Assembly (NCBI RefSeq): GCF_949987535.1
Contig: NC_080067.1
Location: 57,470,405-57,534,404 of the forward strand
DNA from: Balaenoptera acutorostrata
Taxonomy: Eukaryota; Chordata; Mammalia; Artiodactyla; Balaenopteridae
DNA length: 64,000 nt
Direction of reading: 5' to 3'
Of this stretch, positions 1 through 13,340 are shown piece by piece. The stretch's first letter is position 1. Every line of letters starts with the position of its first letter. A program made the position numbers and the translations under genes. The notes below the pieces were generated by a model. The model was not told the origin of the DNA. It was given only the letters and a program-made list of their open reading frames with translations, and ran no database searches.

Positions 1-2870
1 GCAAAGAGATAATACATTGCATGACTGGTTTTGATCAATCATGGTCCTTCCCCAGGGGCTGGAGGAGAGGTCTGCTTTCCCTGTGGACATGGCAGTGTTA
101 CACTTAGACAAAAATCAGAGCTCTTGTTAACTGACAGGAAGGAGGCAATAGTTGTAACCTAGGGTACCTAATAGGATGTGCAGTAAACATCATGCCCTGA
201 CCTCCTTGAAGTTCTTATAATATGGAATGTCTACACTGGAATTAAGTGCACGCGCCCACGCACACACACACACTCATACACACAAGAATTAAACAGTCTT
301 TGGATCCATGGACATAAACTGTCCACATGTCAGGCTGCATGCTTCTGATATAGAATGATTGCTTTCATAATGTTCCAGAGATTTTTTTTCAATATTATCT
401 GGAGAATTATTATGCTACATTCCATGTATAAATCCAAAACCCTACATTTTCAACTTATAACTGTATCATAATAACAGAAACCATAGTTAAAGCAGAGCAT
501 GTTCTTCCTACTAAATAGGTCATCTATGTTTGTCATATTATCTTATATTAATAAATCACAAATAATGTGAGAAATGACTGAACGCTGTTACCAGTTATTC
601 TCATGAAGAAGGACTTGATATCAGTTATGCCCAATTAAAATTACTTCCCTGCTTTTGATAATTGTTTACTTGGAGAGTCTAGGAGAGGGAACTAATTTTT
701 AGCTCACAAGCCAGTATCTCATTAAACATTATGAGTCTTTTTTTTTTTAAGCAAAGAAAGCCTTATTTTCATTTATTTTTGGTCTGACTTCATGGAAGCT
801 CAGAGCCAGTTTTGTGTTCAGTTGAAAAAGAGGTCCTGAATTGTCTCCTTTTACCCTGTTTCATTATTTGAATCCATTTTAAAACTTAAACTTTGATTCC
901 AGATTTGATTGTATTTGGGCTTTTTATCATAAGCTGCTTCAAATTATTTTTGGAAGGAGGAAGTATATGTACATGTGTATATACATGTACAAAAAATGAA
1001 TGGTGTCATACATCACTCAATAAATGTTTTCTTCCTGAAAGAATATATGTTTAGAAATAACACAATGTTGTGTGCAATAAACTCTGAATTATGCTCCCAT
1101 CAACATGTACAATAGGATTTCAGGGAAAGGAGATGTGAGTGATGCCTGGGCCACTTGAGAGAGATGCACACTGTAGTTTTGCAGACAGATGGAAGATTAA
1201 GGCAGGGTAGGTGAAGGATGTATAGCTGAAGTCATTATATGTATTTTGCTCTATGACCAGATAGCAATTGGTTTTCAACTTTTTTACCCTCTATCCTCAG
1301 TATTTCAATAACCACCTTTCTACCCTATAACTTCTCTCCATTATAAAGGGGCAATTAAACTTTAACACCAAAGCTACACGGTAAAAGAACTGTGAACTAG
1401 AAAAGAATGGATCTGATTTCTCTCTTTGTTCCAAAGTAAATTTTGTGGTCCTTGGCAATCTTCTCTGTTACCCCTGGCGTTTCAGAATGTATGTTCAGAG
1501 TCACATCTTTGCATCGTCAATGCTCTATTTTCAGGCTCCAAGCCTGAAGCGGTTTGCAGCACAGCTACCACCTCTGACCTGGGCTCCTTGCCTCCAGGGA
1601 AACTGATTTTTGAATCAAACTTAAAATGATAATTAGTAACTCCATTTGTGTTTGGGGTCAGAAACAGATGCTTCTCCTTTTTGTTTGAAGAAGGCGTATT
1701 TGAAAGTGAAAACAGAGTGAAATTGGGTTTTAAATAGTTCACATTTTAGAGGGCACATTTGTATTGAGTAAAGACCACGAGGGGAGGGCGTGTTCTAGGC
1801 ATCTGTCTGACCTTCTCTCCACTGGACTTAGCAGTGTCTTGGACTTCAGCCTATCCACTGTGAAATAATTATGGTTTACAGTATTGACCCTAAGGTACTG
1901 CAAGTTCCTGAGGCTTCTCTTAGGGAATAAAATGCTTAATTTTATTGAATACTTTACAAATATTTCATTTAAACTAAGGTACCACTGACTGCAGGACACA
2001 TCGTTATTTTATGTATGCTTTAGAAAGAAGCAGCATCCCAATGAAATCGTTATACAATGCTTTCCTACCACTTAGAATTTTATACTTTAACAAAAAGCAA
2101 TGTAGACTTAAATAGATGTAGATTTTTCTAATATATTAATCTTATGCATGTATAAAAAGTACATTAATGAACACATTGGTTTAAGAATTCAAAAATTTTT
2201 GTCCTATTTAGATTCTCACCCTTTTGAATCATTTTTTTTTTGACTCAGAGTCATATCCGTATCCATGTTTTTCCCAACAGTAGTCTGTGTGTGTTGGTGA
2301 TACACCCTTTCTTAGGAATACTTCATGGTTGTCTTCAGGATTTCATTTCAAGCAGCTGATACCTTCTGAAAGTTTTGATGGTGGTGTTTTGTTGATCTTA
2401 CTAGAATGTGACAATTGAAGATTTTCAGACAACAACCAGATCTCATATTTCTTCCTTCAATTGTCCTAAAACATCAGGAGTGATGGTTGTCTGGTAGTGG
2501 CAAGAGAAATAGAACCAATTTTCACATACAAAGTCAATGGCAACTATGCCTCCACTACTGCTTGGCTATAAGGAATTATAAAATGCATCCTGATTTCAGA
2601 GATATTAAAGGTTAAAAAATAGTGTGTCAGAGTTAATGAAATATGGCAACTTTAATGATATGTGTCCTCATTTTTAAACAAGCTAATGGCATAATGATAA
2701 TTAATTAACCAAACTATTTAATTAATCTCTAAGCTTTTGGATAAGAGAGAATAATACGTAATTCTTAGAGAGTGTGATTAGAATCTAATTCTAAACCTTT
2801 TTATTCTCTATTTGCCCTTCCAGTTTGCAATATACAAAATGTAGCTAGTCTTCCAGATGGATAATGGTAG
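1..2870. other. Unassigned AT-rich noncoding sequence
   Basis: I see no recognisable gene or young repeat here. A CA-rich patch lies near 250-283. An imperfect palindrome with 9-bp arms (968-976 and 983-991) surrounds a 6-base spacer. The open frames in this stretch are short and have no protein-family features. The sequence may be unique or contain repeats too decayed to recognise by eye. Confidence 0.5.
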
Positions 2871-2877
2871 GATGAAA

Positions 2878-2992
2878 AAAGCACAAGACTAGGAATCAAG
2901 AGACCTGAGTTTATAGAGCAGACTCTTCTAATAATTGTATGTGTCGCTTCCTGTAATTCACTTCATCTCTCTGGGCCTTGGTTTCAGTGTTT
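2878..2992 (+). repeat. MIR SINE fragment
   Basis: The order of patches follows the MIR core and 3' half: a stretch like 'aatcaagagacctgag', a 'cttcctgtaattcacttc' region, then 'tctctgggccttggtttcag'. MIRs are old tRNA-derived SINEs spread before the placental radiation. The copy is diverged and truncated. Confidence 0.7.
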
Positions 2993-3078
2993 AAAATATA
3001 TAGTTGGACAAATTGAAAATAAATGTGTCTTTTGGGTCTCAGAACTGTTTTGGGGAAAGATTATCGGTAATAATGTTT

Positions 3079-3111
3079 ATAATAATAATATATATATATA
3101 TATATATATTT
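3079..3111. repeat. (TA)n microsatellite
   Basis: An AAT/TA simple repeat with about 11 uninterrupted TA units at 3088-3109. Confidence 0.9.
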
Positions 3112-3170
3112 AAGCTGGTATTATATAGATATATAGTAATAGAGATGCGTTACTCTAAACTGGTAAGCTT

Positions 3171-3198
3171 AAGATATACAATATGTATTGTATATCTT
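3171..3198. repeat. Perfect 13-bp inverted repeat, 2-base loop
   Basis: Left arm aagatatacaata (3171-3183) and right arm tattgtatatctt (3186-3198) are exact reverse complements separated by TG. The stem could extend with one bulged T into flanking ctt/aag. It could form a cruciform in DNA or a hairpin in RNA. No function is known to me. Confidence 0.75.
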
Positions 3199-4332
3199 TA
3201 AGATTATACAGCTTTTTTGGAGGTTTAAACATGCATATCTTATTTGTTATTTAAAACAACTGTAAGCAATGCAGAAGTTTCAAAAGAACAGAGTTAAAAC
3301 TGAGGACCCTTCTTCTCAAACATACTGGTATGGAAAGATTATTGAATAAATCAAAGCCAAATAAAGGATGTAGAAGTGGGAGGAGGCAAGGAGATAATGC
3401 ATTTTCCATCAAGAACAAAGAAAACTTCCACAAGGAATTAACTATCACTATATATAAATGTTCTGCTTAAAAAGAGAGTCATCAGTAAAAAGCAGGAGAA
3501 AATTAGCAGGTAAAAATGAAGTTTCTTTTTTAATTTTTGTTTTATCATTACTCAACCCCATACTACTGATTTTAAAAAATATGAATAAAAGGAAGAGGAG
3601 TCTTGGCTTGGATCAGTCAGATGCTACTATTTGTGGATATATCTTGACAGTTCTTACTGCGCAATTCCACAGACAACAGTGATTCTTCTCTGTATTGTAT
3701 TTGAAAATTGCCACTGCTCTTAAGTGGTCAGAAAGCTGGGTACTTACTTTCTGATGAATAACAAGCTCTCCAAAGGTGTCCCACTCTCTTTTCTCTCATT
3801 GTAGCTGTAGTCACCACAAAGAAAACATGATGTTGCCTCTTACCTACCCATTTTGCCATAAAAGTGAGTTGATTTATACAGCATGAAGAAACCTTTTCCT
3901 ATTTTTTTAAACTACATATTCTGGAAGCTCTCTTTTAAAATAATTAAAGCATGGAATATGTAAGATAGAGATATAATATTGCTGCAAGTAAGTAGATTTT
4001 TATTGAATAATTAATTATTTTAATCCTCTATGTAGGTCCATTTATCCATAAGAAAAATATTCAAGATACTAGTATTTAACATGGAGAATATTATTTAATG
4101 GTAGAGTCTTAAACCATAAAATAGGATGTTGAGATTATATTTACATTGCAATCACTATTTTATGACTAAAAGGGAAAATCACAATTTTTGACCCCAGATG
4201 CTCTGTAAAACATGTTTTAAAAAGAGAACAATTCATTTTTAAAGCTCTCAATAAATATTCAGTGGTATTTCCAGCTGAGAAACTGGATGGGCCATAATGG
4301 TTGTTTTAGGCAATGATAGGGCAACCTTCTTA

Positions 4333-4402
4333 GATTGCAGGTGGCAAAACTGAGGCTAAGAAATGACTTGCTCAGTACATACAATGATAGAACTTGGACT
4401 GG
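4333..4402 (-). repeat. MIR fragment, antisense
   Basis: The patch 'aaaactgaggctaagaaatgacttgctcag' region matches the reverse complement of the conserved MIR segment reading roughly 'aagttacttaacctctctg..cctcagttt'. Short and diverged. Confidence 0.45.
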
Positions 4403-5892
4403 AACATCCCAATCTTCATGTAATATTTTCATGCATCAGTTTTACATAAGGACAGTAATACATATACCAGAATCATATATGATGTATATCTGTGATTATA
4501 GAATTATTAGTTTAGAAGTATAGGCAATAATTGCCAGAAGATAGAAAGAAGAGAGTTTTATTTTTAGGAAGGCTTAGTGAAGAAAGTGTTACTTGAAGGA
4601 GATTGGGATATGAATGAATGAATGGAGAAGAAGAGGAAGTAAAGCACTGCTTGAACAAAAGCAGTAAAAATTAAGAATAGGACATGTTACAGAGATAACT
4701 GGTCATTGTAGACTTTTTCAAAAGGAAAAAAGCAAAACCAAAACCAAAAAACATACCAATCCACAGAAATGTTACTGTAGAAAAGAAAGAAATGCACTCA
4801 TTGAGAAAATTTATCTCATTCCGTGTTCAGTAGTTTGGCTTAGGACCTATGCAGATCAGAAATATAAATTATATACTTATCCTGAGATAAACAAGTCCTT
4901 GGAAAAACTGGTTCGTATTACTCATATAAGAAGAAACTCATTTCTACCAGAAAGCAAATTAAATTATTTAAAATGGAAAATATGACTTTCTGAGTATGTG
5001 TTTATGCATATAAGTGATTGATAACAAATCCATTTGAGATTTTGATTGTTTGTCATCAAAAGAGGAGATTCTTATCATAGCCTGCCTAGATACTGTTTTC
5101 TAACCTGGGTACCCTCTCCCCAGGAAGTACTAGAAACACTCTGCCTCTCCAAACATACCTTCTTTCCCAAGCTCCCTTTCAATATAATGCTTGACTCAGT
5201 CCTTCCAGATCTGCTGATTATAGGACACTTATCATTGAAATGTCCCATTTGCTTAAGGGAGAGAGGCTCTAGTTGGTGCTAATCTGCCTTTTAATACCCA
5301 GCAATCATCCTCATCATCACTTAAAAAATTGTAACATTTCTAAGGTCTAAGAGGTGCAGTTTCAAGTGAGATACATTCCTCAATTTCTACTAAATTTCAC
5401 AGAAAATCAACATGTCTCTCCTGACTTTCCTTGAATCCACTCTGTAAAAACAGCAGCTCATTTTGTGAATCAGTGAGTAGAATACCAGCACCCAGGGAAC
5501 AAGGACGGAATCAGTCAGAAGAGCATGAGCATGTTTTCTACAGAACTCCATAAACATGGTCATAATTTCTCACGAATCGGTGCATTATGGCTCTGCCAGT
5601 CAGAAATACGCTGGGAATAGTCTTGGTATTCAATTTAGAATGTCATTCCCTCACCAGTCTTCTCTAAAACCCTAAAGAAGCATGGGGCTTCACAGAACCA
5701 CCTCTCCTCCTGGGCCCTGTCTGTACCATGCAAACCCATAAAGAACAAGAGAGTGAGGTGATGCTGGTATAGGGCAGAAAGAGGGCATAATCACTGGAAT
5801 GGAAACCTCTATCAGGGAGATAGAATATAAAGAGCATATTTAAGTTTGCAATATGCTTTAAATCTGCTATACTTAAGCTTGCAAAACAGTTT

Positions 5893-5961
5893 TATATATG
5901 TGTGTGTGTGTGTGTGTATCTATTATCTATCTACCTGTCTGCTTATGTATCTATCTATCTG
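5893..5961. repeat. (TG)n(TATC)n compound microsatellite
   Basis: About nine TG units are followed by degenerate TATC/TACC/TGTC tetranucleotides. Confidence 0.9.
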
Positions 5962-6749
5962 ATTTAATTGAAAATTGTAGATGACTGCCTGATATCAGAA
6001 AGTATGAGAAGAAACAAGTACTTTTCTTGGAAAGGTTATTAATATTCCATATACTCTTTAGATGAGAAAGGGGAGAGACACTAGGAAATGTGTTCCTGGC
6101 CACTGGGAAGATTAACCCAGCATCCATCTATCTGTCTGTTTATGTTTTTCTTATCCTCATGAATCTTATTTCTCCCCTGCCTCCCACCCCTGTACCCATG
6201 ACTCCTGATCCCTGCAGTATATTCTGTGGTTCCCTTTCTGTATCTAAAACCAAAACTCAAATTAAAAATGTTCCATTGTACCTTGGGACTATTGCAAAAG
6301 CCTCCTAACTATGAATGTCAGCAGCTAACACTCTAGTACAAATATGTTTGTCTGAATTTTTCCCTCCCCCATGTGATACTTGGCTAAAATGGATGAAATA
6401 AAAAATAGACAGGTATTGATGAGGAAGGCCTGGAAGATCAGTTTAAACTAGGACCATTTCCAGTGAGATGAAGCCTCTGTTCATGCCAGGTGCTTACCAG
6501 AAGAATGCTTTAGGATTCTAGAGAGAGTCCAAGAGGCAATCCTTGGAGAGGGTGGGGGATTGAGGAACTGGGGCATGGGAAAGGGGCAAAAAATTAACAA
6601 GACTGAGGAAAGTGAACTTATTCTGCCCCACTCTTTAGCCCCAAAGGTGATCCTGTTGCCAAGGTAGTACAAAATGCATTATTCTTTGTAGTCTTCAAAC
6701 TTTCTTTAATTTAGTTTATGTATCTGTCCAAAAGGGTTGATGTTGTCAA

Positions 6750-6850
6750 CTTCATAGGGCTGTTGTGGGATTAGATGAAATAATGTATTATAGCACCTTT
6801 GTCTGGCACATAAAAAACGTCCAAAAGTGTTCTTACTACCATGATAACCC
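6750..6850 (+). repeat. MIR 3'-half fragment
   Basis: 'cttcatagggctgttgtg' followed by a 'gattagatgaaataatg' stretch and 'tctggcacataaaa' reproduces the MIR 3' half in sense orientation. Confidence 0.7.
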
Positions 6851-6889
6851 TCCACAAATATATACAAACACACTCTCTGCTTACTCAGT

Positions 6890-7060
6890 AATAGGCATTT
6901 GATACATATTTTTTTATGCAGCAGGTTAGACACAGTGCTAGGCATAGTAGAGAAGGCAAAGCTAAGTCAGACCCGGTCTCAGACATTCAGGGAATCTTTC
7001 TTTTTGCCTCTGGAGCCTTTGAAATTAGGCCATAGAGTGTTCTACATCATTGTTTTGGCT
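6890..7060 (-). repeat. Probable L2 3'-end fragment, antisense
   Basis: 'gcaggttagacacagtgctaggc' and the following 'gagaaggcaaagctaagtcagac' segment resemble the reverse complement of the L2 3' terminus (…gcctggcacatagtagg…). Diverged, so moderate confidence. Confidence 0.45.
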
Positions 7061-7139
7061 AATGCAAGGAAGATAGGGCTGTTTTTATTTTACAAGCTCA
7101 TGGAAGGAAGGGTAAAGCATTTAGAAATGGTGAAATTGG

Positions 7140-8370
7140 CAGCTTCAAAAAAATTCAAGGACTCTATCAGCATTAGAATGTGAAAACATTTGAGTCAGGC
7201 TTGCTAGGGAGTGAGTGTTTAATAGGCGCCTTTGTAAAATCTCCAAACTAAGCTGTATCATTTTCTATACATGCTTAAATCTCTTAATTACAAAGCAACT
7301 TTGATTATACATAAAGTATGCCTCTTCAATCATGTTTTAATCACACATGAAAAAAATTAAATTTATCCCAAAGTTATTTTCTGCATTTCATTTCTGATTT
7401 TTAAACTCTGGCATATTCTGTACCAAAAAATTGCATTAAGCTAATGTTTATGCTTGCACATAATCCCACACTTTCAAGGCAACACTTAAAATATTCAGAA
7501 GAGCTTCACAAGAGGGAGTAGTTTAATTCTGTTGTTGACTCAGAGCCATTGTTCTTCACAGTTAGAGCTTCGCTGGCATAGGCTACATATGGTCACTTGT
7601 TTTCTCAGTGTACAGAGTGATAATGCATTAACATTCTGGCTGATGGTGGAAGCTATGCTGTGCTTTAGAGAAATGTATCAGGGAGGATGTACTGCCTCTT
7701 GGAGAGAAAGGAGGACAAGATCAACATGGGAGAGCCTGAAGATTGCAGATTGCCTTTGACTAATCACCATTGCATGACAATGTGGAGACTGACCTAGGAG
7801 CCTAGACTTCAACCATTGGCTGTCTGTGGGTAGGACTTTTATTGAAGGAGCAGTCATTGGAGACAACTATGGATCGCAGCCATGAAAGGAGATTCTGCTA
7901 GCTTCTTTCCCACTGCCATTAAGAGATACTGTTCTGGAGCCCTCAGTTGCCTCTTGCAACAGACTATTTATGACCCCATGTTTGCTCCAATCACTACTAT
8001 GTAGGCCGCAAGTCAAAGTGGAATCCAGGGCTAGAGAATTGATGGCTGCATGGAGGTCTGTTAGAAGTACTTAAGAAGTTTCTTGGGGCATTAGAATTTC
8101 AGGAACAAGGATGAGGGTATCTGGCCAGGGTTTAGTGAACATGACTTTTCTTTTACCTTTTGCAGTTCTCTTTGGTGTATATGAAGTGAAGGAAAAAGGC
8201 CAAGGAAGAAACTGTGTCTATTCCCATATCATAAAGGATGTCACCCTTCATCTAATTTTATTCCAAGTGGAATTGTATTCCAAGAGACAATTCTAGTGAT
8301 GCAGGCCCTCAGGGCTTCTACTTAACCTTTCCCAGCAGCTAATCTGGTTTACATCTATGGCTGTGAATAT
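7140..8370. other. Unassigned noncoding sequence
   Basis: No gene or repeat recognised. Short open frames in both strands lack any conserved motif or plausible exon structure. Confidence 0.45.
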
Positions 8371-8420
8371 TAAAAACAAACAAACAACAACAAACAAAAC
8401 AAAACAAAAAAACCCAAAAC
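8371..8420. repeat. A-rich (CAAA)n low-complexity tract
   Basis: Degenerate CAAA/CAA units. This could be the decayed tail of a retroposon, but no matching body is visible upstream. Confidence 0.85.
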
Positions 8421-8872
8421 TAATACTAGTAGCAACACCAGAGGGAGCCACTTACACAGTTTTGTCTCAAGCATCAGCAAAGCTGACACTAAGCTTGAAA
8501 TGCAGAAATATTAAGATTTTATTGTATCTTCTAAAAAAGAATGGCAGAAAAGTTGATGCTATGTAAAATCTGTCAGCAGCAATTCCAAATTATGGGACTA
8601 GTAGCAACCACTTCATTTCTCCCACTTGAAATATTTGCCAATGGTAATTGCCTGGCTGTAGTCCAGAAAGTAAATCATATTTCAAAATGTTAAATTGTAT
8701 TTGGAGCAAGAGGTATCTCTCTGATCCTGCCATTGTCCCTTTGCAGAAAACTATCAGCAAGTTTGTATGTTTGAAACTTATGCCAGTTTACTGTTTTTGT
8801 AATGTAAATGATGCTATGAAAAACAAAGATGAAGGATAAAATTCTAGATGCACATTCCAATGCTCAAACACA

Positions 8873-8958
8873 TCCTCTCTCTCTCTCACTCCCTGTCTCT
8901 CTCTCACACACACCCATACACATGCAAACAGACACATACAAACACATGCACACACATA
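8873..8958. repeat. (TC)n(CA)n compound microsatellite
   Basis: A CT-repeat block (8873-8905) runs into CA-rich sequence with ATACA interruptions. Reading frames through it are artefacts of the repeat. Confidence 0.9.
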
Positions 8959-9867
8959 TTTGCACTAGAGATTTTGTTGTAAAACAGTAGAACCAGGATT
9001 GCTTTAAGGACATCAGGTAAGCTTGTCTTTGAGTCCCATAGTGGGGAAGAGAAAATCTGTACACTGAAAGGAAGATAGAAGGCACATAACGTTGTTAGCA
9101 TACTGACCTTTTTTATGAAGAGATAGTCAAATGCATACAGTCCTGAAGATAGTTTCTTTAATACCACGCTTGACAAGATATTTCAGGAAAATGTATTGAT
9201 TCCAACTGTCTGTTCTTGGAGGGGAGGTTTCTAGGTCTTCTGTTGTTTTACCTTTGCCAATTCTAACCCAAATCATAAAAACATTGGAAAGGGAGAATTG
9301 CCTTAGTTCTTTGAACAAAAGGGCTTTATTCTTAATACTCCTGAGCACCCCCCAGCCTTGACAGCATCAGGTAAATCTCATTACGCACAATCACAAGAAA
9401 GAATGATTCTATAAAGTAAAATGATCTCCATGCTCATGTAATGGCACTTTCTTGACCTGATTACGGTAAAGTCTGCAGTGCATAATGCTGACAATGAATG
9501 CTTTATTAGGTTCCTTTCCAGGTAACAGTCATTCTCTTCAAGACAGTACTTGATTATTTGTGGTTTGTGCTACAGATGGACAGGAGAAAATGAGAGAGAA
9601 GATTAGTTGCACTTGACTCTCTGGCAGTACTTATCCTTCTTTGTTTTTAACAGTCTTTCATTGTCTTCCTGCACTGCCGCCCCAGCCAAACTGCTCCCCT
9701 GATAAATTGCTCATACTTAATCTGTTTATGAGGGAAGTGGTTGAGGGAGGGTAGTTGGGGGTATTTAATGTGATCTGATCTAATGTCCTTCTGCCTGTGG
9801 GACCTTAGTCATACAAATTTGCCTCTGAGTCAAAGAAGCATGTATCGCTTATTTTTTGGTTGTTTTT

Positions 9868-9925
9868 TCTCTCTATCTATCTACCTACCTACCTATCTAT
9901 CTATCTATCTATCTATGTATCTACC
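9868..9925. repeat. (TCTA)n microsatellite
   Basis: Tetranucleotide TCTA/CCTA units, about 13 in all, with a CTAC sub-block. Confidence 0.92.
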
Positions 9926-10538
9926 CACCAATACATCTCTGTCTATTTTATATTTCATTTTTAAAATAGTACTTCCAAATCTAGAGAGAGGAACCATTAC
10001 TGAGGAAAGAATCCAAAGGAATTTTGCCAACTGCCAGGAGTCTAGCTGACATCCATTAGCACTTCCTCAGGGAGCCTTGGCTCCTAGATGTCTAGAGAAG
10101 TTCTGGGCCGAGGCCATGGGTCAAGTGGGGAGGCCTGGATCTAAAGATATCAGGTTATCTGCCCATTCCATGGGCAAGAAGGGAGGAAGAGACCTCTTCT
10201 TCCTTGGAAGAGGATGAGGGAGAAAGCATCAGTGGCGATAGTGTTGAAGGCAGCCATCAATGGCAGAGGGGTTGGTGTGAGCTTTGCACAGAGAGGGTGC
10301 CCCAAAGTGCCTCAGTGGCATCTCCATTCTTAGGTTTCATTGGGATGTGTGACATATCAGAACAGGAAGCCCAGAGAAGGGGGCATGTAGGACCTGAAAT
10401 GGTCATCCTCACACCTTGCTGACCCTGAGCTATGTCTTGCAGCAACGTGGTAGCTGTACCACTGGCTTAAGAGAAAGAGAGAGGAATTCCTGAACATTGA
10501 TTTGAATGTGAGAAAGGAGGTACTTATTATGTAGTACT

Positions 10539-10862
10539 TGTCTTATTCTATTCTGGCTGCTATAACAAAAATACCATAGACTGGGTAGCTTAAACAACAG
10601 AATTTTTTTCCTCATACTTCTGGAGGCTGGGGAGCCCAAGATCAAGGCACCTACAGATTCAGTGTTTGTTGAGGGTTTATTTCCTCATTCACAGACAACT
10701 GTCTCCTGGGATCTCTCTTATAAGGGCACTAATCTCATTTGTGAAGACTCCACCCTCATGACCATATCACCTCTCAAAGTTTCCATCTCCAAATATCATC
10801 ACATTGGTGATTAGGTTTCGATATATGAATTTGGGAGGGACACAAACATTCAGTCTGTAACA
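10539..10862 (-). mobile_element. Solo MaLR LTR (MST/THE1-like), antisense
   Basis: A 324-bp solo LTR of the mammalian apparent LTR retrotransposon (ERVL-MaLR) type. It reads TG...CA and is flanked by an exact 5-bp duplication, gtact, at 10534-10538 and 10863-10867. Internal signatures are the reverse complement of the MST/THE1 LTR: 'ctgctataacaaaaatacca', 'gcttaaacaacagaa', 'tctggaggctgggga' and 'gggcactaatctcatt'. No internal region or second LTR is present, so it probably formed by LTR-LTR recombination. It carries no coding capacity. Confidence 0.85.
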
Positions 10863-10867
10863 GTACT

Positions 10868-11985
10868 ATTATTGGTAGTATGCAAAAAGCTGGGCAAGGG
10901 CAGAGGGCAGGGCAAGTAGGAGGCCCAGTCTCTGCTCAGGAATGATTAGATGGTGATATTTGAGTTGGGCTGGCAAAAGAGCAATCTTCAGGCAGCTAGG
11001 ATAGCAATGGACTTAAAGGATCAGTGTTTTTTTCTTTTAATCTTCCCAGAATTACTGCTATACTTTGTTTAGCAGAGGGCACATGGAGGCTTCAGTTTGC
11101 TACCTCAGAGGGAAATCAGGAGCTTTAGATAAGTAATTAGAATGACATTGTGTGTTGTACTACTCTTAGTTTCCCTCTGTGATTAGCAGTAAAACCCTTG
11201 AAAGGAAAAGGACCTGCACATTTATGTCTTTGGGGAGAGCAAGAAAGGAGGATTTGGGGAGCAACGTCTCACTTTGAAGTCAGATTTATTGGAGCTGAGC
11301 TGGACCACAAGGGGTGGAGTGAGTGGTGTTAAGGCTGAAGGTGTAGGACCTAAAAAGATAAACAGTAGGAAATAGGAAGTCTGACATGGGAAAGAATCTT
11401 GGGAATTAACAGTGGAGAAGCCCTAAGACATCCACATATGAAAATCTCCATCAAAGAAATTCACCTGGAACTCCTAAACAAATAAATTGAAATAAGAACT
11501 CACAATAAGATGCAGAAGGAGACAAGGGGCACTGAAGGAGGAAACTGCAAAGTGAGCAAAACTCTTCCTTGGTCTTTGGTTCAATGTTTATCAAAGCAAA
11601 GTCAGAACACCTGGAGTATCTTGAAAACCATATTTGTTTTTTGAGCTAATTGTGATTAAAAGGTGATTTCAAATACTTTGATTTAACATTGCTTCAAATA
11701 ATTATAGTAACTCAATGGTATATAGTTAAATTCTGGACCTTCAAGTAATGTTTCAGCAAAAACCTCTTTTGTCAAGTGCAAAATAGGCAAATTTACAGCT
11801 CCCTATTATATAGGGATTGCTATTTAAATCTAGGAGATTGCAGGGGATGGGAGGGGGCGATAATTTAAGGCAATTGACAGGCGTTATATCTCTTTCTCTG
11901 ATCCTTAATTTTTTTAGTCCTCAACAAGTAATTTAACAGTGTGAAGTCAAATCTTGGTTGTTCCTAGAAGAAGTCAGATGAAGAA
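10868..11985. other. Unassigned noncoding sequence
   Basis: No gene or repeat recognised; slightly purine-rich between 11200 and 11560. Confidence 0.4.
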
Positions 11986-11987
11986 GA

Positions 11988-12230
11988 GCTTGATGCAGTG
12001 GATAGTGCACTGCATTTAGAGTTGGATGATGTACATATAAGTCCTGTCCTAACTTTGCCATATATTAATGATTGGTGGAAGCTGCTTAACCTAGCTCAGT
12101 TTTTACCCATGAAATGGGGAAGACGACATATCCTTGCCTGTTTCACAAAGTAGTTGTGAGGATCAAGTGAGTCAAAGTCTGAAAGGGTATTTTATACACT
12201 ACTAAGCTCTATATGAATGTAGGGTACTGT
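11988..12230 (+). repeat. MIR SINE, nearly full length
   Basis: 'gcagtggatagtgcactgca', 'aagctgcttaacctagctca', a 'gaaatgggga' patch, 'tagttgtgaggatcaagtga' and 'ctctatatgaatgta' follow MIR from 5' end to 3' end in order. Confidence 0.8.
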
Positions 12231-12282
12231 TGAATACAGCAGAGCTGAAGGTAGAATCCTCTAGTGGAGTCAGGAAGTGGAG

Positions 12283-12512
12283 TGATTCAGAGTATAGGCT
12301 TACAGTCAGAGGGTCTATCTGTGAATTCCAGCTTCACCATCTGTCATTTGTCCTCTCTATGCTTCAGTTCCCTTATTTATAAAGAAAGATAAGGATAGCT
12401 CTACCTTTGGAGCATTTGGAGGTCTAGGGAGAATATAGATAAAGTGCTTGGCACAGAGCGTGACACATAAGGATAAGTAAATCAAATAAATATTAGCTAT
12501 TACTAGGTGTGA
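12283..12512 (+). repeat. MIR SINE
   Basis: A second MIR directly follows the previous one, in the same orientation. Signatures are 'gagtataggcttacagtcag', 'gaattccagcttcaccatct', 'tatgcttcagttcccttatt', 'agtgcttggcacagagcgtg' and 'aaataaatattagctatta'. Confidence 0.82.
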
Positions 12513-12769
12513 TTATTATGGTTGTCTCTGCTGAGTTTATTTAACTTGGAAATAATAAACCTTTGAACTTCACAGAAAGGGATCTCAAAACCCAAGCACC
12601 ATATTTCTGTATAATACTCACATCAGTTTATCTGGGTATGTAGTTTGGAGAGTGAAGGACTGAAATCTGTATATTTTACAGCTAACAGTGTACAAGAAGT
12701 ACATTATTTATTTATTTTTTTTCCCTTGGGGAATATGGTGACCCAGAATTTAGCATTGTATTATTGGGA

Positions 12770-12826
12770 TCTATCTATCTATCTATCTATCTGTCTATCT
12801 ATCTATCATCTATCTATATCTATCTA
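12770..12826. repeat. (TCTA)n microsatellite
   Basis: About 13 TCTA/TCTG units. The open frames here are repeat artefacts. Confidence 0.92.
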
Positions 12827-13309
12827 GTTTTATGGGCTGCTACATCCTTCAGCAATCATCTCTTGTGTCACATCATCATCAGGAGGGTGAATGAACATCA
12901 TGCTGAAGGGGCAGACCTGTTTGGTCACAATGAAGGAATCCTGAGAACTCCCTTTCCCCATTCTATGGCCACAACCATGTTTACTGTGAGGCAGAAAAAT
13001 ACAGTATCCAGTGGTGCACAGACGTTTTGGAAACCACAGATAGTTTAGAAAAGGGAAGTGCAGAGGTGTTTCTTTTTACTCCTTGTCTCTCTATTTTCTG
13101 CTATTACCTTCCTTTTATTTTTTTTCTCCTTTTCTTTTCTACCCTTAACATGGCCCATCCACATTCTTCCCATCTTCTCTCCTTTTTTTTTTTTTAACAT
13201 CTTTATTGGAGTATAAGTGCTTTACAATGGTGTGTTAGTTTCTGCTTTATAACAAAGTGAATCAGTTATACATATACATATGTTCCCATATCTCTTCCCT
13301 CTTGCATCT

Positions 13310-13340
13310 CCCTCCCTCCCACCCTCCCTATCCCACCCCT
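13310..13340 (-). other. G-quadruplex-type tract in L1 3' UTR
   Basis: On the minus strand (L1 sense) this reads as six runs of three or more G within about 31 bases. A polypurine tract in the 3' UTR is a known feature of mammalian L1s. Whether it folds here is not testable by reading. Confidence 0.6.

Noticed and set aside
8357..8566. 69-codon Lys/Asn-rich frame
   Set aside because: Driven by the CAAA tract at 8371-8420; no protein features.
10539..10862. Host exon with 'ggctgctataac' conserved look
   Set aside because: The segment is a MaLR LTR in reverse orientation with a 5-bp duplication.
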